DNA of 64,000 nucleotides from Oligoflexales bacterium. Lineage in GTDB: Bacteria > Bdellovibrionota_B > Oligoflexia > Oligoflexales > RGVZ01. The position numbers were made by a program, and so were the translations under genes. Positions within the stretch are counted from its first letter, which is position 1, and each line of letters begins with the position of its first letter. Location of the stretch: NCBI GenBank assembly GCA_947479535.1, contig CANJZQ010000006.1, forward strand, positions 26,566-90,565, written 5' to 3'. This document shows, piece by piece, positions 24,564 through 32,828 of this stretch. Under the pieces are notes generated by a model that saw only the letters and a list, made by a program, of their open reading frames with translations, was not told where the DNA came from and did no database searches.

Positions 24564-25190
24564 ATGGACGCACCCAAAGTCTACCTTGTTGATGACGACG
24601 AAACCTTTCTGAAAGTGGTTACCAGCCTTCTGAACTCTGTCCGTCTCTCCGTTGAATCTTTTTCTTCCGCTAAAAACTTTCTCCAAATTTTTCAGAAACA
24701 AGCTGAAGGCATCACCAATGCCTGCATCTTGCTTGATATCAGGATGCCTGAAATCAGCGGGCTCGATGTGCTTGAGATCGTGACGAAGGATCCCATGTGC
24801 CCACCGGTCATCATGATCACAGCCCACGCCGACGTGCCTTCTGCCGTGCGCGCGATGAAGGCGGGGGCATTCGATTTCATTGAGAAGCCATTCACCGGAC
24901 AGGCGCTCATTGATATCATTCAAAAGAGCATCGAATTCGATCGCCAAAAGCGAGGGAAAACACGCCAAAACAAGACTTTATTGTCTCGATTGGCTTCGCT
25001 GTCCAAACGTGAACGCGAGGTCCTTGACCTGGTGGTTGCGGGAAAGGCCAGCAAGCAAATTGCCGAGGAGCTTGGCATCAGCATTCACACGGTAGACAAT
25101 CACCGCGCTCACATCATGACCAAAATGAAAACAGATTCGGTGGCAGACCTTGTACGCGCAACGGTTTCTGCTTCGGTAGAATCAAATTAG
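24564..25190 (+). CDS. FixJ/NarL-type response regulator
   Basis: 208 residues: a receiver domain (residues about 5-118) with acidic pocket DDD near residue 10, phospho-acceptor Asp in LLDIRMPEISGLD, conserved Thr/Ala in MITAHAD and Lys in EKPF; then a LuxR-type helix-turn-helix (LSKREREVLDLVVAGKASKQIAEELGISIHTVDNHRAHIMTKM). The receiver pattern is that of FixJ-like regulators. No sensor kinase is adjacent, so it is an orphan, although the hybrid kinase at 35410 is a possible partner. It ends 23 bases from the convergent S1 peptidase gene. Confidence 0.92.
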   Translation: MDAPKVYLVDDDETFLKVVTSLLNSVRLSVESFSSAKNFLQIFQKQAEGITNACILLDIRMPEISGLDVLEIVTKDPMCPPVIMITAHADVPSAVRAMKAGAFDFIEKPFTGQALIDIIQKSIEFDRQKRGKTRQNKTLLSRLASLSKREREVLDLVVAGKASKQIAEELGISIHTVDNHRAHIMTKMKTDSVADLVRATVSASVESN

Positions 25191-25213
25191 CAGGCTCACC
25201 CTGAAGGCGTCGA

Positions 25214-26323
25214 TCAAGGCGCAGAGAACCTGGTTTTTCTTTCCGACAAGACAGCACCAGAAATGTCCTTTGCCAGGCATCGATAGACTTTGCCTGATTC
25301 CGGTTTGAAGGCACTGCTGATCCGGTAAATCTTACGCGAACCGTTAATTTTACCGTCTTTGATTTCCTTGCAGCTGCTGTCCGCAGACCCGTCGCAGAAA
25401 TAAAGCTTCTCGGTTTCACGGGTGGCACTGGCCTCCAAGGCAAATGCCGGGTCACCGGAATCTGTCGTGGCCGGTTGCAGGTTCAAGTACACCGACCCCA
25501 TCTGTTTCTGCAATTCGATCAGCTCTGCATTGGTCGCAGACGCGATGGAATCATCGGTAACCGAGACTTCCGGACTTTCTGGATCCTGCACAAGCGGAAT
25601 GCGAGCTCCGGCCAATACAGCAAGTTTCATCGTCGCCAAGGACGCTGCAGAACTCAAATCAACATGCCCCGAGGCAGAATACTCCATCATCCACGACGTC
25701 ACTCCGGCAATGGCGCCTTTGATGAAAATTGGCCCCCCGGAATCACCTGGGCCAACACTGGCATCCATTCCGGAATCCCTCTGCCGCGATGCCCTTGACG
25801 ACTCAATAACCCCTTCATCAACGGCCGTGATGGTGTTCGTCCCTTTGCGCTTCGTGCCAGCCTCATCGCCATCAAAACTCTGGCCGTAACCGACCATGAC
25901 GGCACGGTCCCCGGCCTTTGGCTTTTTGCGGTACATCGGGGCAATGGCGGGGGCTGTGTTGTCTGGAAAAATGGCAACCGCCAGATCCGATCCACCAAAA
26001 CTGCGGACCTGCGGCGTTGCAACAACCTTTATGGCTTTGACGTTAACGCGTCGTTTCAGCGCGACAGCAGATCCCTCGCCATCCGAGTTCACTGGATCCA
26101 CACAATGACGAGCGGTCAAAAATGCGTTGTCGCTGACGAAGGTCCCGGTGCAACGGCCGATCCAAAACACCGCCGGGTATTCATCCTCTTCAATGATTTT
26201 ACCATTGACGAGTTTTTCGAATTCAGCGGCGGACTTGATCGTTCCAGATGTCCGGCAACCACTGACCAGTGCAGCCAAGCCTGAAAAAAAACACGCTGCT
26301 ACGAAAACGCTCCTGAAACGCAT
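25214..26323 (-). CDS. Trypsin-like serine peptidase lipoprotein (S1)
   Basis: About 369 residues from ATG 26323, which has AAGGAG 6 bases upstream, whereas the track's 26389 start lies inside the RND gene. The signal FVAACFFSGLAALVSGC ends in a lipobox, so it is a lipid-anchored exported enzyme. The catalytic triad is present: His in FLTARHCVD, Asp in GSDLAVAIF and Ser in SVGPGDSGGPIF. After the protease domain (to about residue 230), roughly 130 residues with Cys pairs (YFCDGSADSSC, YRCLA) form an unassigned extension. Its ribosome site overlaps the RND stop codon, so it is probably the last gene of the efflux operon. Confidence 0.87.
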   Translation of the reverse strand: MRFRSVFVAACFFSGLAALVSGCRTSGTIKSAAEFEKLVNGKIIEEDEYPAVFWIGRCTGTFVSDNAFLTARHCVDPVNSDGEGSAVALKRRVNVKAIKVVATPQVRSFGGSDLAVAIFPDNTAPAIAPMYRKKPKAGDRAVMVGYGQSFDGDEAGTKRKGTNTITAVDEGVIESSRASRQRDSGMDASVGPGDSGGPIFIKGAIAGVTSWMMEYSASGHVDLSSAASLATMKLAVLAGARIPLVQDPESPEVSVTDDSIASATNAELIELQKQMGSVYLNLQPATTDSGDPAFALEASATRETEKLYFCDGSADSSCKEIKDGKINGSRKIYRISSAFKPESGKVYRCLAKDISGAVLSERKTRFSAP

Positions 26324-26333
26324 CCTTAACTCC

Positions 26334-29300
26334 TTAATCCTCGATCCTCGCAGGTTTTCCGGGCAAATAGCTGTAGAAACAGGGCACAACCAAAAGGGTC
26401 AAAAAAGTCGACACAAAAACACCACCAATCACGGCCATAGCCATGGGCGTCCGGCTTTCGGCCCCAGGCCCAAAAGTAAAAGCCGCTGGAAGCGCAGCCA
26501 CAATGGTCGCAAAAGACGTCATCAGGATGGGACGCAGGCGGGTTGGACAGGCTTCGATCAGGGCATCTCGAACACCCAGTCCGGCTTCGCGCCGCTGATT
26601 CGTAAAATCAACCAACAGGATTGAGTTTTTCTTCACGATCCCCATGAGCAGGATGACACCGATGGCACTGTATATGTTGATGCTCTGATCCGTGACGAAC
26701 AGGGCCACAAGGGCTCCCGTGATCGAAAAGGGGAGCGCAAGCAGCACCGTCAACGGATGCACAAAACTATTAAACTGAGACGCAAGAACCATATAGGCGA
26801 CGACGATCCCGAGAATCAGCGCAAAGATCAAACCGGAAAAAGCCTCTTTGAATGATTCTGAACTGCCTCCAGGAACCAGCCGGTAGCCTTCAGGCAACAC
26901 GGTGGCGATCTCCACCTGTAACTTTGCGATGGCATCCGCCTGAGAAACCTTGGGAGCCAAATTGGCATAAATCGAAACCGCCCGTTCACGGTCCTGACGT
27001 GAAATAGAAGTTAGACCTTTTTCCACTTTCACGGCAGCAACGTCACCCAGAGGAACCAGCTCACCACGATTGTTGCGCAGCATCACCAATTTGACATCGG
27101 CAGCATCGCCACGCTCGCCTGCATCCAAGCGCACACGAATATCGTAGCGATGCCCGCCACCAGAAAACGAACCCGCATTGGACCCACCAAACAGTGCGCC
27201 AACCGTCTCACCAATATCTGCGACACTGACGCCACGCGCTGCGGCCCTCGCCCGGTCGGGCACGATGTGCACTTCGTCCACCAGACCACGGAAGTCGCTG
27301 TCGACATCAACCACCAGCCCGGAAGCCTCCATGGCTGTCTTTACTTTCTTTACGGCTTCCATCAGGCCTTTCCAGTCCGGTCCACGAAGGTTGAATTCCA
27401 CTGGAAACCCACGGCGTCCACCGAAGCCACTAAGGGACAAATCTTGTACGATGGACTTGATACCAGTCACGATGCCCAAATCTTTGCGCAAGATCGCGGC
27501 ATAATCCTGCTGGCTGCGCCTGCGTTTCAACGCAGGGTCCCAAACACGCTCATGAAGAGGCTTGAGCGTCACGAACAGCGTCGCCGAATTGACGTCACCG
27601 CCACCAAAACCACCCACCGACCCAAAGTAACGGGAAATGTCAGGAATCGCCGACAACTTGGACTCGATCTCGGACATTTTGCGATCGGTGTAATCCAGCG
27701 ATGAACCCTCTGGAGCCTTGAGCCGAAGCAGCAGCGACCCTTGGTCTTGAGCCGGCACGAATTCCTTGCGCAAAGGCTTATACAAAAACAGGCTGCATGA
27801 AAACAGTGCCAGGGAAAGTCCCATTGTCCATACCCGCCGCTCCAAAATCCACGGCAGGATCCGGCGATACCATTCCGCCATGGCTAAAAAAGCGGATTCG
27901 ACGGATCGTCCAATGCGCGTCACGCGTGGCCCGACATACAAAAACTGTGAGCACCGCATCGGAGCCAAGGTCAAAGCTTCAAGAAGGGAAAGCATCACCG
28001 CCACCGAAATGGTGACCCCAAACTGGAAGAAATATCGTCCAATAAGACCCTTCATGAAAGCCACCGGCAAAAAGATCGCCACAACTGCAATCGTTGCTGC
28101 CAGGGCAGCGAATCCGATCTCGCGAGAGCCATCCAATGCGGCGCGTACTTTGCCTTTTTTCATTTCGCGATGCCGTACGATGTTTTCGAGGACCATGATT
28201 GCATCATCCACCACGATCCCGATGGCCAGAGACAATCCAAGCAATGTAAAAATATTCAAGGTAAAGCCAAGGGCCTTGAGGACGATGAAGCTGCCGATGA
28301 CTGAAGTTGGAATGGCTAAAATAACGTTGATCGTTGCGGACCATGAACCCAGAAAAAGCCAACACACCAAAGCCGTCAGCAAAGCCGAGAGGACCAGGGT
28401 AAAGTTGAGTTCATTGATGCTGTCTTCGATAAAAACGGTCGAGTCAAAGTTGACGCCCAGCTCCATTCCCGACGGGAGTGTTTTTTGAATGTCCGCAAGG
28501 CGTTTTTTTACGGCCTTGCCCACAGCGACGGCATTCGATCCACGTTGCTTTTTGACACCGAGGCCGACGGCCACGGCGCCCATGGCGCGGCTCCTGCGGC
28601 GCGCATCAGACAGGCCGTCCTCGACATGAGCCAGATCGCGCAAACGGATGTTGCTGAAAACAGGACCACCACCACGTCGCGAAATCGGGAGCGACCCCAG
28701 TTCCTCTGCCGAAGAAGCCTCGCCCAAGGTTCGTATGGCAAGTTCCTTGTTTGCATTTTCAATGCTGCCTGCAGGAACCTCTATGTGCTCGGACTTGATC
28801 GCATTCACCACGTCAGAGACGGTCATTGCGTACTTGCCCAGACGCGCATTTGATACATCAACCCGCATCGCCGGATCAATCAAACCCCCGAGATTCACAT
28901 CGGCTACCCCGGGAACCGTCAGAAACTGGGCCCGGAGCTGATCCCTGACAAACGCCATTAATTCACGCTTGGGCATCGTCTTTGATGAAACCGCAAGCCA
29001 GAGGATCGGCTGATCTTCCGGGTTGGACTTTGAAACACTCGGGACGTCTGTGTCACGTGGCAGGCGCCTTTGGATCTGTGCCAGTTTGGTTTGGATCTCC
29101 TGAACCGCTGTATCCAGATCGATGCTCAGGTCAAATTCCAGGCTGACGCTTGCTGACCCTGGTCGCATGGAACTCGACATGCCTGTGATGCCTTGAACTG
29201 AAATCACAGCATTCTCGATCAAATCCACAACGTCGGCTTCCATGACCTCCGGGGAGGCACCGGCCAACGATGTGGAAATGGTCACGACGGGAAAATCAAC

Positions 29301-29417
29301 GTCGGGCAACTGACTGATCCCCATTTCACGAAACCCGAGCCATCCAAAAAGGATCAGGCTGACCATCAACATCCAGGCAAAGACTGGCCGGCGGATTGAA
29401 ATTTCAGAAATATTCAC
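26334..29417 (-). CDS. RND-family efflux pump inner-membrane transporter (HAE1-like)
   Basis: 1027 residues, normal for AcrB/MdtB/OqxB-type proton-driven pumps with 12 helices and two periplasmic loops. N-terminus SIRRPVFAWMLMVSLILFGW; the central helix 4 carries proton-relay acidic residues in GIVVDDAIMVLENIVRH, and the matching C-terminal half reads LLMGIVKKNSILLVDFTNQ. The GSAG-like PPRPGSASVSLEF region corresponds to porter subdomain PN1. It is encoded downstream of a TolC gene with a 4-base overlap. No membrane-fusion (adaptor) gene is in the cluster, so a remote or shared adaptor is needed. Multidrug or metabolite efflux; substrate unknown. Confidence 0.92.
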   Translation of the reverse strand: MNISEISIRRPVFAWMLMVSLILFGWLGFREMGISQLPDVDFPVVTISTSLAGASPEVMEADVVDLIENAVISVQGITGMSSSMRPGSASVSLEFDLSIDLDTAVQEIQTKLAQIQRRLPRDTDVPSVSKSNPEDQPILWLAVSSKTMPKRELMAFVRDQLRAQFLTVPGVADVNLGGLIDPAMRVDVSNARLGKYAMTVSDVVNAIKSEHIEVPAGSIENANKELAIRTLGEASSAEELGSLPISRRGGGPVFSNIRLRDLAHVEDGLSDARRRSRAMGAVAVGLGVKKQRGSNAVAVGKAVKKRLADIQKTLPSGMELGVNFDSTVFIEDSINELNFTLVLSALLTALVCWLFLGSWSATINVILAIPTSVIGSFIVLKALGFTLNIFTLLGLSLAIGIVVDDAIMVLENIVRHREMKKGKVRAALDGSREIGFAALAATIAVVAIFLPVAFMKGLIGRYFFQFGVTISVAVMLSLLEALTLAPMRCSQFLYVGPRVTRIGRSVESAFLAMAEWYRRILPWILERRVWTMGLSLALFSCSLFLYKPLRKEFVPAQDQGSLLLRLKAPEGSSLDYTDRKMSEIESKLSAIPDISRYFGSVGGFGGGDVNSATLFVTLKPLHERVWDPALKRRRSQQDYAAILRKDLGIVTGIKSIVQDLSLSGFGGRRGFPVEFNLRGPDWKGLMEAVKKVKTAMEASGLVVDVDSDFRGLVDEVHIVPDRARAAARGVSVADIGETVGALFGGSNAGSFSGGGHRYDIRVRLDAGERGDAADVKLVMLRNNRGELVPLGDVAAVKVEKGLTSISRQDRERAVSIYANLAPKVSQADAIAKLQVEIATVLPEGYRLVPGGSSESFKEAFSGLIFALILGIVVAYMVLASQFNSFVHPLTVLLALPFSITGALVALFVTDQSINIYSAIGVILLMGIVKKNSILLVDFTNQRREAGLGVRDALIEACPTRLRPILMTSFATIVAALPAAFTFGPGAESRTPMAMAVIGGVFVSTFLTLLVVPCFYSYLPGKPARIED

Positions 29418-30658
29418 GGGCTGTTTCCCATCGCTAAAAGAAGGGTGTGCAGGGTTTGCCCCAACTGGACCCGTGCCTTCACAGCCGTGCGCCGGGCATC
29501 AATCGCCGAGGTTAGAGCTTGCAATGTCTCCAGGCTGGTCGCCAACCCAAGGCGTTCGTCTTGGGCCACGCGCCGGTAGTAAGCATCCGATTTTTTAGCC
29601 GACTCATCAAAGAGCGCATTTTGTTTTTGGCTCGCGACGTAGCGTTCCCATAAATCGCGGGCCTCATCCAGCGCCATACGTTCTGCAAGCTGTTGACGAA
29701 GTGACTGCTGCACCTCCACGGACTTTGCTTCTCTCACCGCAGCATTGACCCCACCACCAGAAAATATTGGCAATGATGCACTTAACGTCACATCCCAATT
29801 GCTGCCTGCTGAACGCGAATCGGAACGCTTCAAATAATAATTTCCAGAGAGGTCGATATTTGGCATATGCCCAGCCCTTGCGGCATTCACGCTCTCCTTG
29901 GCGACATCGAGAGCGATGCGTTCTGCAATCATGTCGGGCCGCGACAAGACCTTCACACGAACCTGCTGCCAATCTGCCACCGGTGATTCCAGCAGCGGAG
30001 TATCACAGACGGAATCCACTTTGAGTCCCGTGGCAGACTCCATGGACCGGCGCACAGACTCGAATTGAATCTTTGCGGCATCGAGTTGGGCCCGCGCGCT
30101 GCTCACTTGTGCTTCAGCGCCCAGTCCGTCCGTGGCACGGGACCTGCCAATGGCGACGCGGCTTTTGATTTCAGAATACCTGCGTTCTGAAAGGCTGCGC
30201 AGATCGTTCAACGCCGCCACCTCCGCCTGGGCACCGAGTGTGCTGAAATAAAGGATCGTCAGGTCTCGCGCCGCTTTGACATTTGCCGCCGCCGCCCTCG
30301 CCTGACCAGCCTCTACCTGGGCATTGGCCGCGCGAAGCAAAGCATACTCGCGTCCGCCCTTGTACAGAGGTTGAGCCACGACAATTTTGGAACCGGTTTG
30401 CAAGTCCTCCCCTTGCGTGGCCGAACCCGACAAAGCAAGCGAAGGCATGACTCCCGCCCGGGCTGAATCCAGCCTGGCCTTGGCTTCGTCAATTGCAGCA
30501 TTTTCAATTTTGACTGCCTCTGACTTTTCGGATCCCGTCCGAATCACGGAACTCAGATCCGTGCAAGCCGCACTGGCAATATTTCCGGTCAGGGGATTCG
30601 ATGCCAGGCAGCAGAAGTAAACAAAAATGACGCGTTTGAATGGACGTGGTGTTCGCAT
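29414..30658 (-). CDS. TolC-family outer-membrane efflux protein
   Basis: 414 residues with an N-terminal signal (IFVYFCCLASNPLTGNIASA) and the duplicated OEP organisation: long coiled helices with barrel strands, such as RLDSARAGVMPSLALSGSA and VNAARAGHMPNIDLSGNYYL, the paired 'A..G..P.l.lsg' motif of the family. The C-terminal helix LGLATSLETLQALTSAIDARRTAVKA is also characteristic. It forms the outer-membrane duct for the RND pump encoded immediately downstream. It is the first gene of the operon and is divergent from the YqjE-like gene with a 165-base intergenic region. Family certain, partner inferred from overlap. Confidence 0.92.
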   Translation of the reverse strand: MRTPRPFKRVIFVYFCCLASNPLTGNIASAACTDLSSVIRTGSEKSEAVKIENAAIDEAKARLDSARAGVMPSLALSGSATQGEDLQTGSKIVVAQPLYKGGREYALLRAANAQVEAGQARAAAANVKAARDLTILYFSTLGAQAEVAALNDLRSLSERRYSEIKSRVAIGRSRATDGLGAEAQVSSARAQLDAAKIQFESVRRSMESATGLKVDSVCDTPLLESPVADWQQVRVKVLSRPDMIAERIALDVAKESVNAARAGHMPNIDLSGNYYLKRSDSRSAGSNWDVTLSASLPIFSGGGVNAAVREAKSVEVQQSLRQQLAERMALDEARDLWERYVASQKQNALFDESAKKSDAYYRRVAQDERLGLATSLETLQALTSAIDARRTAVKARVQLGQTLHTLLLAMGNSP

Positions 30659-30732
30659 AAGTCACCAATTGTAAGGTAGACCGGGTTCCAATCTCGAAAG
30701 GATAACATATTAATCCGGCCAACCGCTTTATC

Positions 30733-30748
30733 AGGCACATGATTTGCT
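30733..30748 (+). promoter_or_regulatory. Sigma-54-type -24/-12 promoter upstream of YqjE-like gene
   Basis: AGGCAC-ATGAT-TTGCT: matches the consensus TGGCAC-N5-TTGC at every position except the first T. GG and GC are 10 bases apart as required. The predicted start, about 12 bases after GC, would leave a 5' leader of roughly 65 bases before the GTG at 30824. Confidence 0.6.
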
Positions 30749-30823
30749 TACGGACTAGGGGTTGCCGAAGGCACATAATCAGGCAGCACACAGCAACCTG
30801 TTCTTTTTAGCAAAGGAGCCCTC

Positions 30824-31171
30824 GTGGGAAATGAATTCAGCAAAGAACAGGTGCCGCAGTTCCTCCGAGAGGTTACCGAAGACGTGTCTGTCTTGACACG
30901 AATGAGTGTTGCCAATGCCGCCATGCGGATCCGCCAAATCATAGACGACGAGCGCCGTCAGCTTTCCGCCACCATGATCCGCGCACTCCTGTCACTTCCC
31001 ATCATCATCATGGCGACGCTTTTTGCTGGTGCCTCTGCCGTCGAATGGCTGGCCAACGTTTTCCCCCTGCCACTAGCCTCTGTCTACGCAGTGGCCGCCT
31101 TGTGCTTTGCCCTGCTGGCAACTGTCATTTTGGTCTGGCCAAAAACAAAAGGCGGGAAAGACCATGGCTGA
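30824..31171 (+). CDS. YqjE/holin-superfamily-like small membrane protein
   Basis: 115 residues. The N-terminal half is an amphipathic helical region (QFLREVTEDVSVLTRMSVANAAMRIRQIIDDE). Two membrane helices follow (ALLSLPIIIMATLFAGASAV; SVYAVAALCFALLATVILVW), the layout of the YqjE/phage-holin 3_6-like family found in general stress operons with YqjD (DUF883). GTG start with AAAGGAG five bases upstream. It overlaps the next gene by 8 bases. A sigma-54-type promoter lies upstream, and a YqjD-like gene occurs nearby on the other strand. Inner-membrane stress role inferred from family and context. Confidence 0.7.
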   Translation: MGNEFSKEQVPQFLREVTEDVSVLTRMSVANAAMRIRQIIDDERRQLSATMIRALLSLPIIIMATLFAGASAVEWLANVFPLPLASVYAVAALCFALLATVILVWPKTKGGKDHG

Positions 31172-31550
31172 ACCGACGCAAAACTATGCATTTCAGGAAT
31201 TGCGTCGAGCCGCGAGGGCCAAGCAAAGGCTTTTAGAGAATCTGAAGCAGCTGGAATCCGTAGCGACCAGCACAGCAGGTCCGGCTGTCGCGGCATCGCT
31301 CGCCGCCCGAAGGGCCATTCGATCAGCACCGATCGTAAGCGTCGCTGCGGTCTGCCTTGCCGGCTACATGGTTGGACGGCGCCCTTCCCGGCGTAGATTT
31401 CCTGAACACCCACAAAGCCAAGACCCCCATTCAGGCCATATTTATCAACGAAACCCAATCTGGGCAGGCCTCGCAGGGGCGGGTCTGCAGCTCCTGGTTG
31501 ATCGTTTGACAGGCTGGGTTCATGCGGATAGATTCGAGCCTCACGAGTGA
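31164..31550 (+). CDS. Small basic membrane-associated protein in YqjE operon
   Basis: 128 residues from ATG 31164 (GGAAAG upstream; the track start at 31107 lies within the preceding gene). A helical basic N-terminus (FQELRRAARAKQRLLENLKQ) precedes one clear hydrophobic helix (SAPIVSVAAVCLAGYMVGRR) and a weaker one (IWAGLAGAGLQLLVDRLTGW). It occupies the position of YqjK in enterobacterial stress operons, but I see no sequence signature to assign that name. It overlaps the YqjE-like gene by 8 bases and is followed 12 bases later by a glycosyltransferase. Confidence 0.6.
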   Translation: MAEPTQNYAFQELRRAARAKQRLLENLKQLESVATSTAGPAVAASLAARRAIRSAPIVSVAAVCLAGYMVGRRPSRRRFPEHPQSQDPHSGHIYQRNPIWAGLAGAGLQLLVDRLTGWVHADRFEPHE

Positions 31551-31562
31551 GGCCATCCAAAA

Positions 31563-32312
31563 GTGTCGTCGACCCTGATCATCGTCCCGACTTACAACGA
31601 GTGCGACAACATTTCGCTATTGATGGATGGGATCAACGCCCACGCCCCCTCCTGTTCGATTTTATTTGTCGATGACAATTCGACCGATGGCACCCAAAGC
31701 GAAATACAAAATTTCATTGAGGCAAATCCAACCCGGATTTTCATCGAGAAACGGTCCGGCAAGCTTGGACTTGGGACCGCCTACATACACGGCATGAAGT
31801 GGGCATTGAATCGTGGCTTCGATCGCATCATTCAAATGGATGCAGACCTTTCCCATGACCCTAAATATCTGCCGGAAATGATCCAATCGCTTGACCGGAG
31901 CCCGCTGGTCATCGGCAGCCGCTATGTGCGGGGCGGTGGCACTAAAAATTGGTCAGCACCCCGGAAGTTCATCAGCAGGTTCGGCAGCTTCTACGCCAGA
32001 ATCATCCTGCAACTTCCGGTCAATGATTTTACTGGGGGCTTCAATGGTTGGCAGGCAGCGACCTTGAGGTCGCTGCCCTTGGATGACGTGAAGAGCAACG
32101 GCTATGTGTTTCAAATTGAAATGAAGGCCCGCGCCCTGCGCAGCGGCTTTGCCTTTCGTGAATTTCCAATCGTCTTTGTCGACCGCCAGGTCGGCCAATC
32201 GAAGATGACTTCTGGAATAGTCTATGAGGCCATGTGGCGTGTCCTGACCTTGCGCGCCACCCTTGCTGAACCGCAAAGGAAACGGGTCACCGCCCCGCGC
32301 GCCGGGCAATAA
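31563..32312 (+). CDS. GT2 glycosyltransferase, polyprenol-phosphate mannosyltransferase (DPM1)-like
   Basis: 249 residues, catalytic domain only. LIIVPTYNECDNI opens the GT-A fold, ILFVDDNSTDGT binds nucleotide, IIQMDADLSHDPKYLPEM is the DxD metal site (family form MDADLSHxP), and VIGSRYVRGGGTKNW plus DFTGGFNGWQA are family signatures of dolichol-phosphate mannose synthases. The product would be a polyprenyl-phosphate sugar donor for envelope glycosylation; GDP-mannose could come from ManC at 17156. GTG start with GAGG upstream. It is probably co-transcribed with the two small membrane proteins. It overlaps the convergent 57-residue YqjD-like gene by 26 bases. Confidence 0.87.
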   Translation: MSSTLIIVPTYNECDNISLLMDGINAHAPSCSILFVDDNSTDGTQSEIQNFIEANPTRIFIEKRSGKLGLGTAYIHGMKWALNRGFDRIIQMDADLSHDPKYLPEMIQSLDRSPLVIGSRYVRGGGTKNWSAPRKFISRFGSFYARIILQLPVNDFTGGFNGWQAATLRSLPLDDVKSNGYVFQIEMKARALRSGFAFREFPIVFVDRQVGQSKMTSGIVYEAMWRVLTLRATLAEPQRKRVTAPRAGQ

Positions 32313-32460
32313 ACATTCCCAGAAAAAATCCGACTGCCATGGACACCAACGGGCGCTCACGGACGATTTGCCGCAATCGCGTTGCCCCAGACTCGAGGGC
32401 CTGGTTTACATCAACTTCCTGTAGCCATACCCGCGCTTTTTCGACTTCTGTTGTGTTCAT
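32287..32460 (-). CDS. 57-residue YqjD/ElaB-like membrane protein (below track cutoff)
   Basis: I translated this from the minus strand; it is too short for the ORF track. A hydrophilic helical N-terminus (KARVWLQEVDVNQALESGATR) leads into RERPLVSMAVGFFLGMFIARR and RAGR. A Pro followed by a Gly-rich single membrane helix and a basic end is the C-terminal signature of DUF883 proteins (YqjD, ElaB, YgaM), which anchor ribosomes or protect membranes in stationary phase. Only the last half of a usual 100-residue DUF883 protein is present. The ATG overlaps the stop of the ferritin-like gene (ATGA), and the 3' end overlaps the glycosyltransferase gene by 26 bases. Confidence 0.72.
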   Translation of the reverse strand: MNTTEVEKARVWLQEVDVNQALESGATRLRQIVRERPLVSMAVGFFLGMFIARRAGR

Positions 32461-32828
32461 GCTGCTGTGTACCCCCGTGCCTTCGAATCCTTTTCAAGCA
32501 AACCAAGAACATGGCGCTTTACTTCAAGAATATGTTCTGAATCCTCATCAATCAGACGATTGAGCAGAACCTCACAACACTTCGACTTCTCCTTTTTTGC
32601 ATCTTCCAGGTAGCGTTTGTAGGCATAAACGCCATCTGACTTGCACTTCAAGATGTTGATCCAATCGTACATCAGATCATCCACTTCATTTCCGACTGTC
32701 ATATTTGCCCCCTTTGGTCCGGTATCACCGATCGTGACATGGGACGGCAAAGCAAGCGGTGTGCCTGAGCCGTTGATTAAGAGCTGGGGCCTGTGACGTT
32801 TTTCACTTTTTTTAGAGCCATCTTTCAT
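32457..32828 (-). CDS. Small helical protein, possibly half-ferritin-like
   Basis: 123 residues. After a basic N-terminal tail, two long helices remain: EVDDLMYDWINILKCKSDGVYAYKRYLEDAKK and CCEVLLNRLIDEDSEHILEVKRHVLGLL. The ExxH-type spacing (E-D-S-E-H near residue 100) and acidic residues in helix one resemble rubrerythrin/DUF2383-type ferritin-like proteins, but only one helix pair is present, so a di-metal site would need dimerisation. Cys-Cys in helix two is unusual. It overlaps the NtrC-type regulator (upstream) and the YqjD-like gene (downstream) by 4 bases each. Function unproven. Confidence 0.5.
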   Translation of the reverse strand: MKDGSKKSEKRHRPQLLINGSGTPLALPSHVTIGDTGPKGANMTVGNEVDDLMYDWINILKCKSDGVYAYKRYLEDAKKEKSKCCEVLLNRLIDEDSEHILEVKRHVLGLLEKDSKARGYTAA

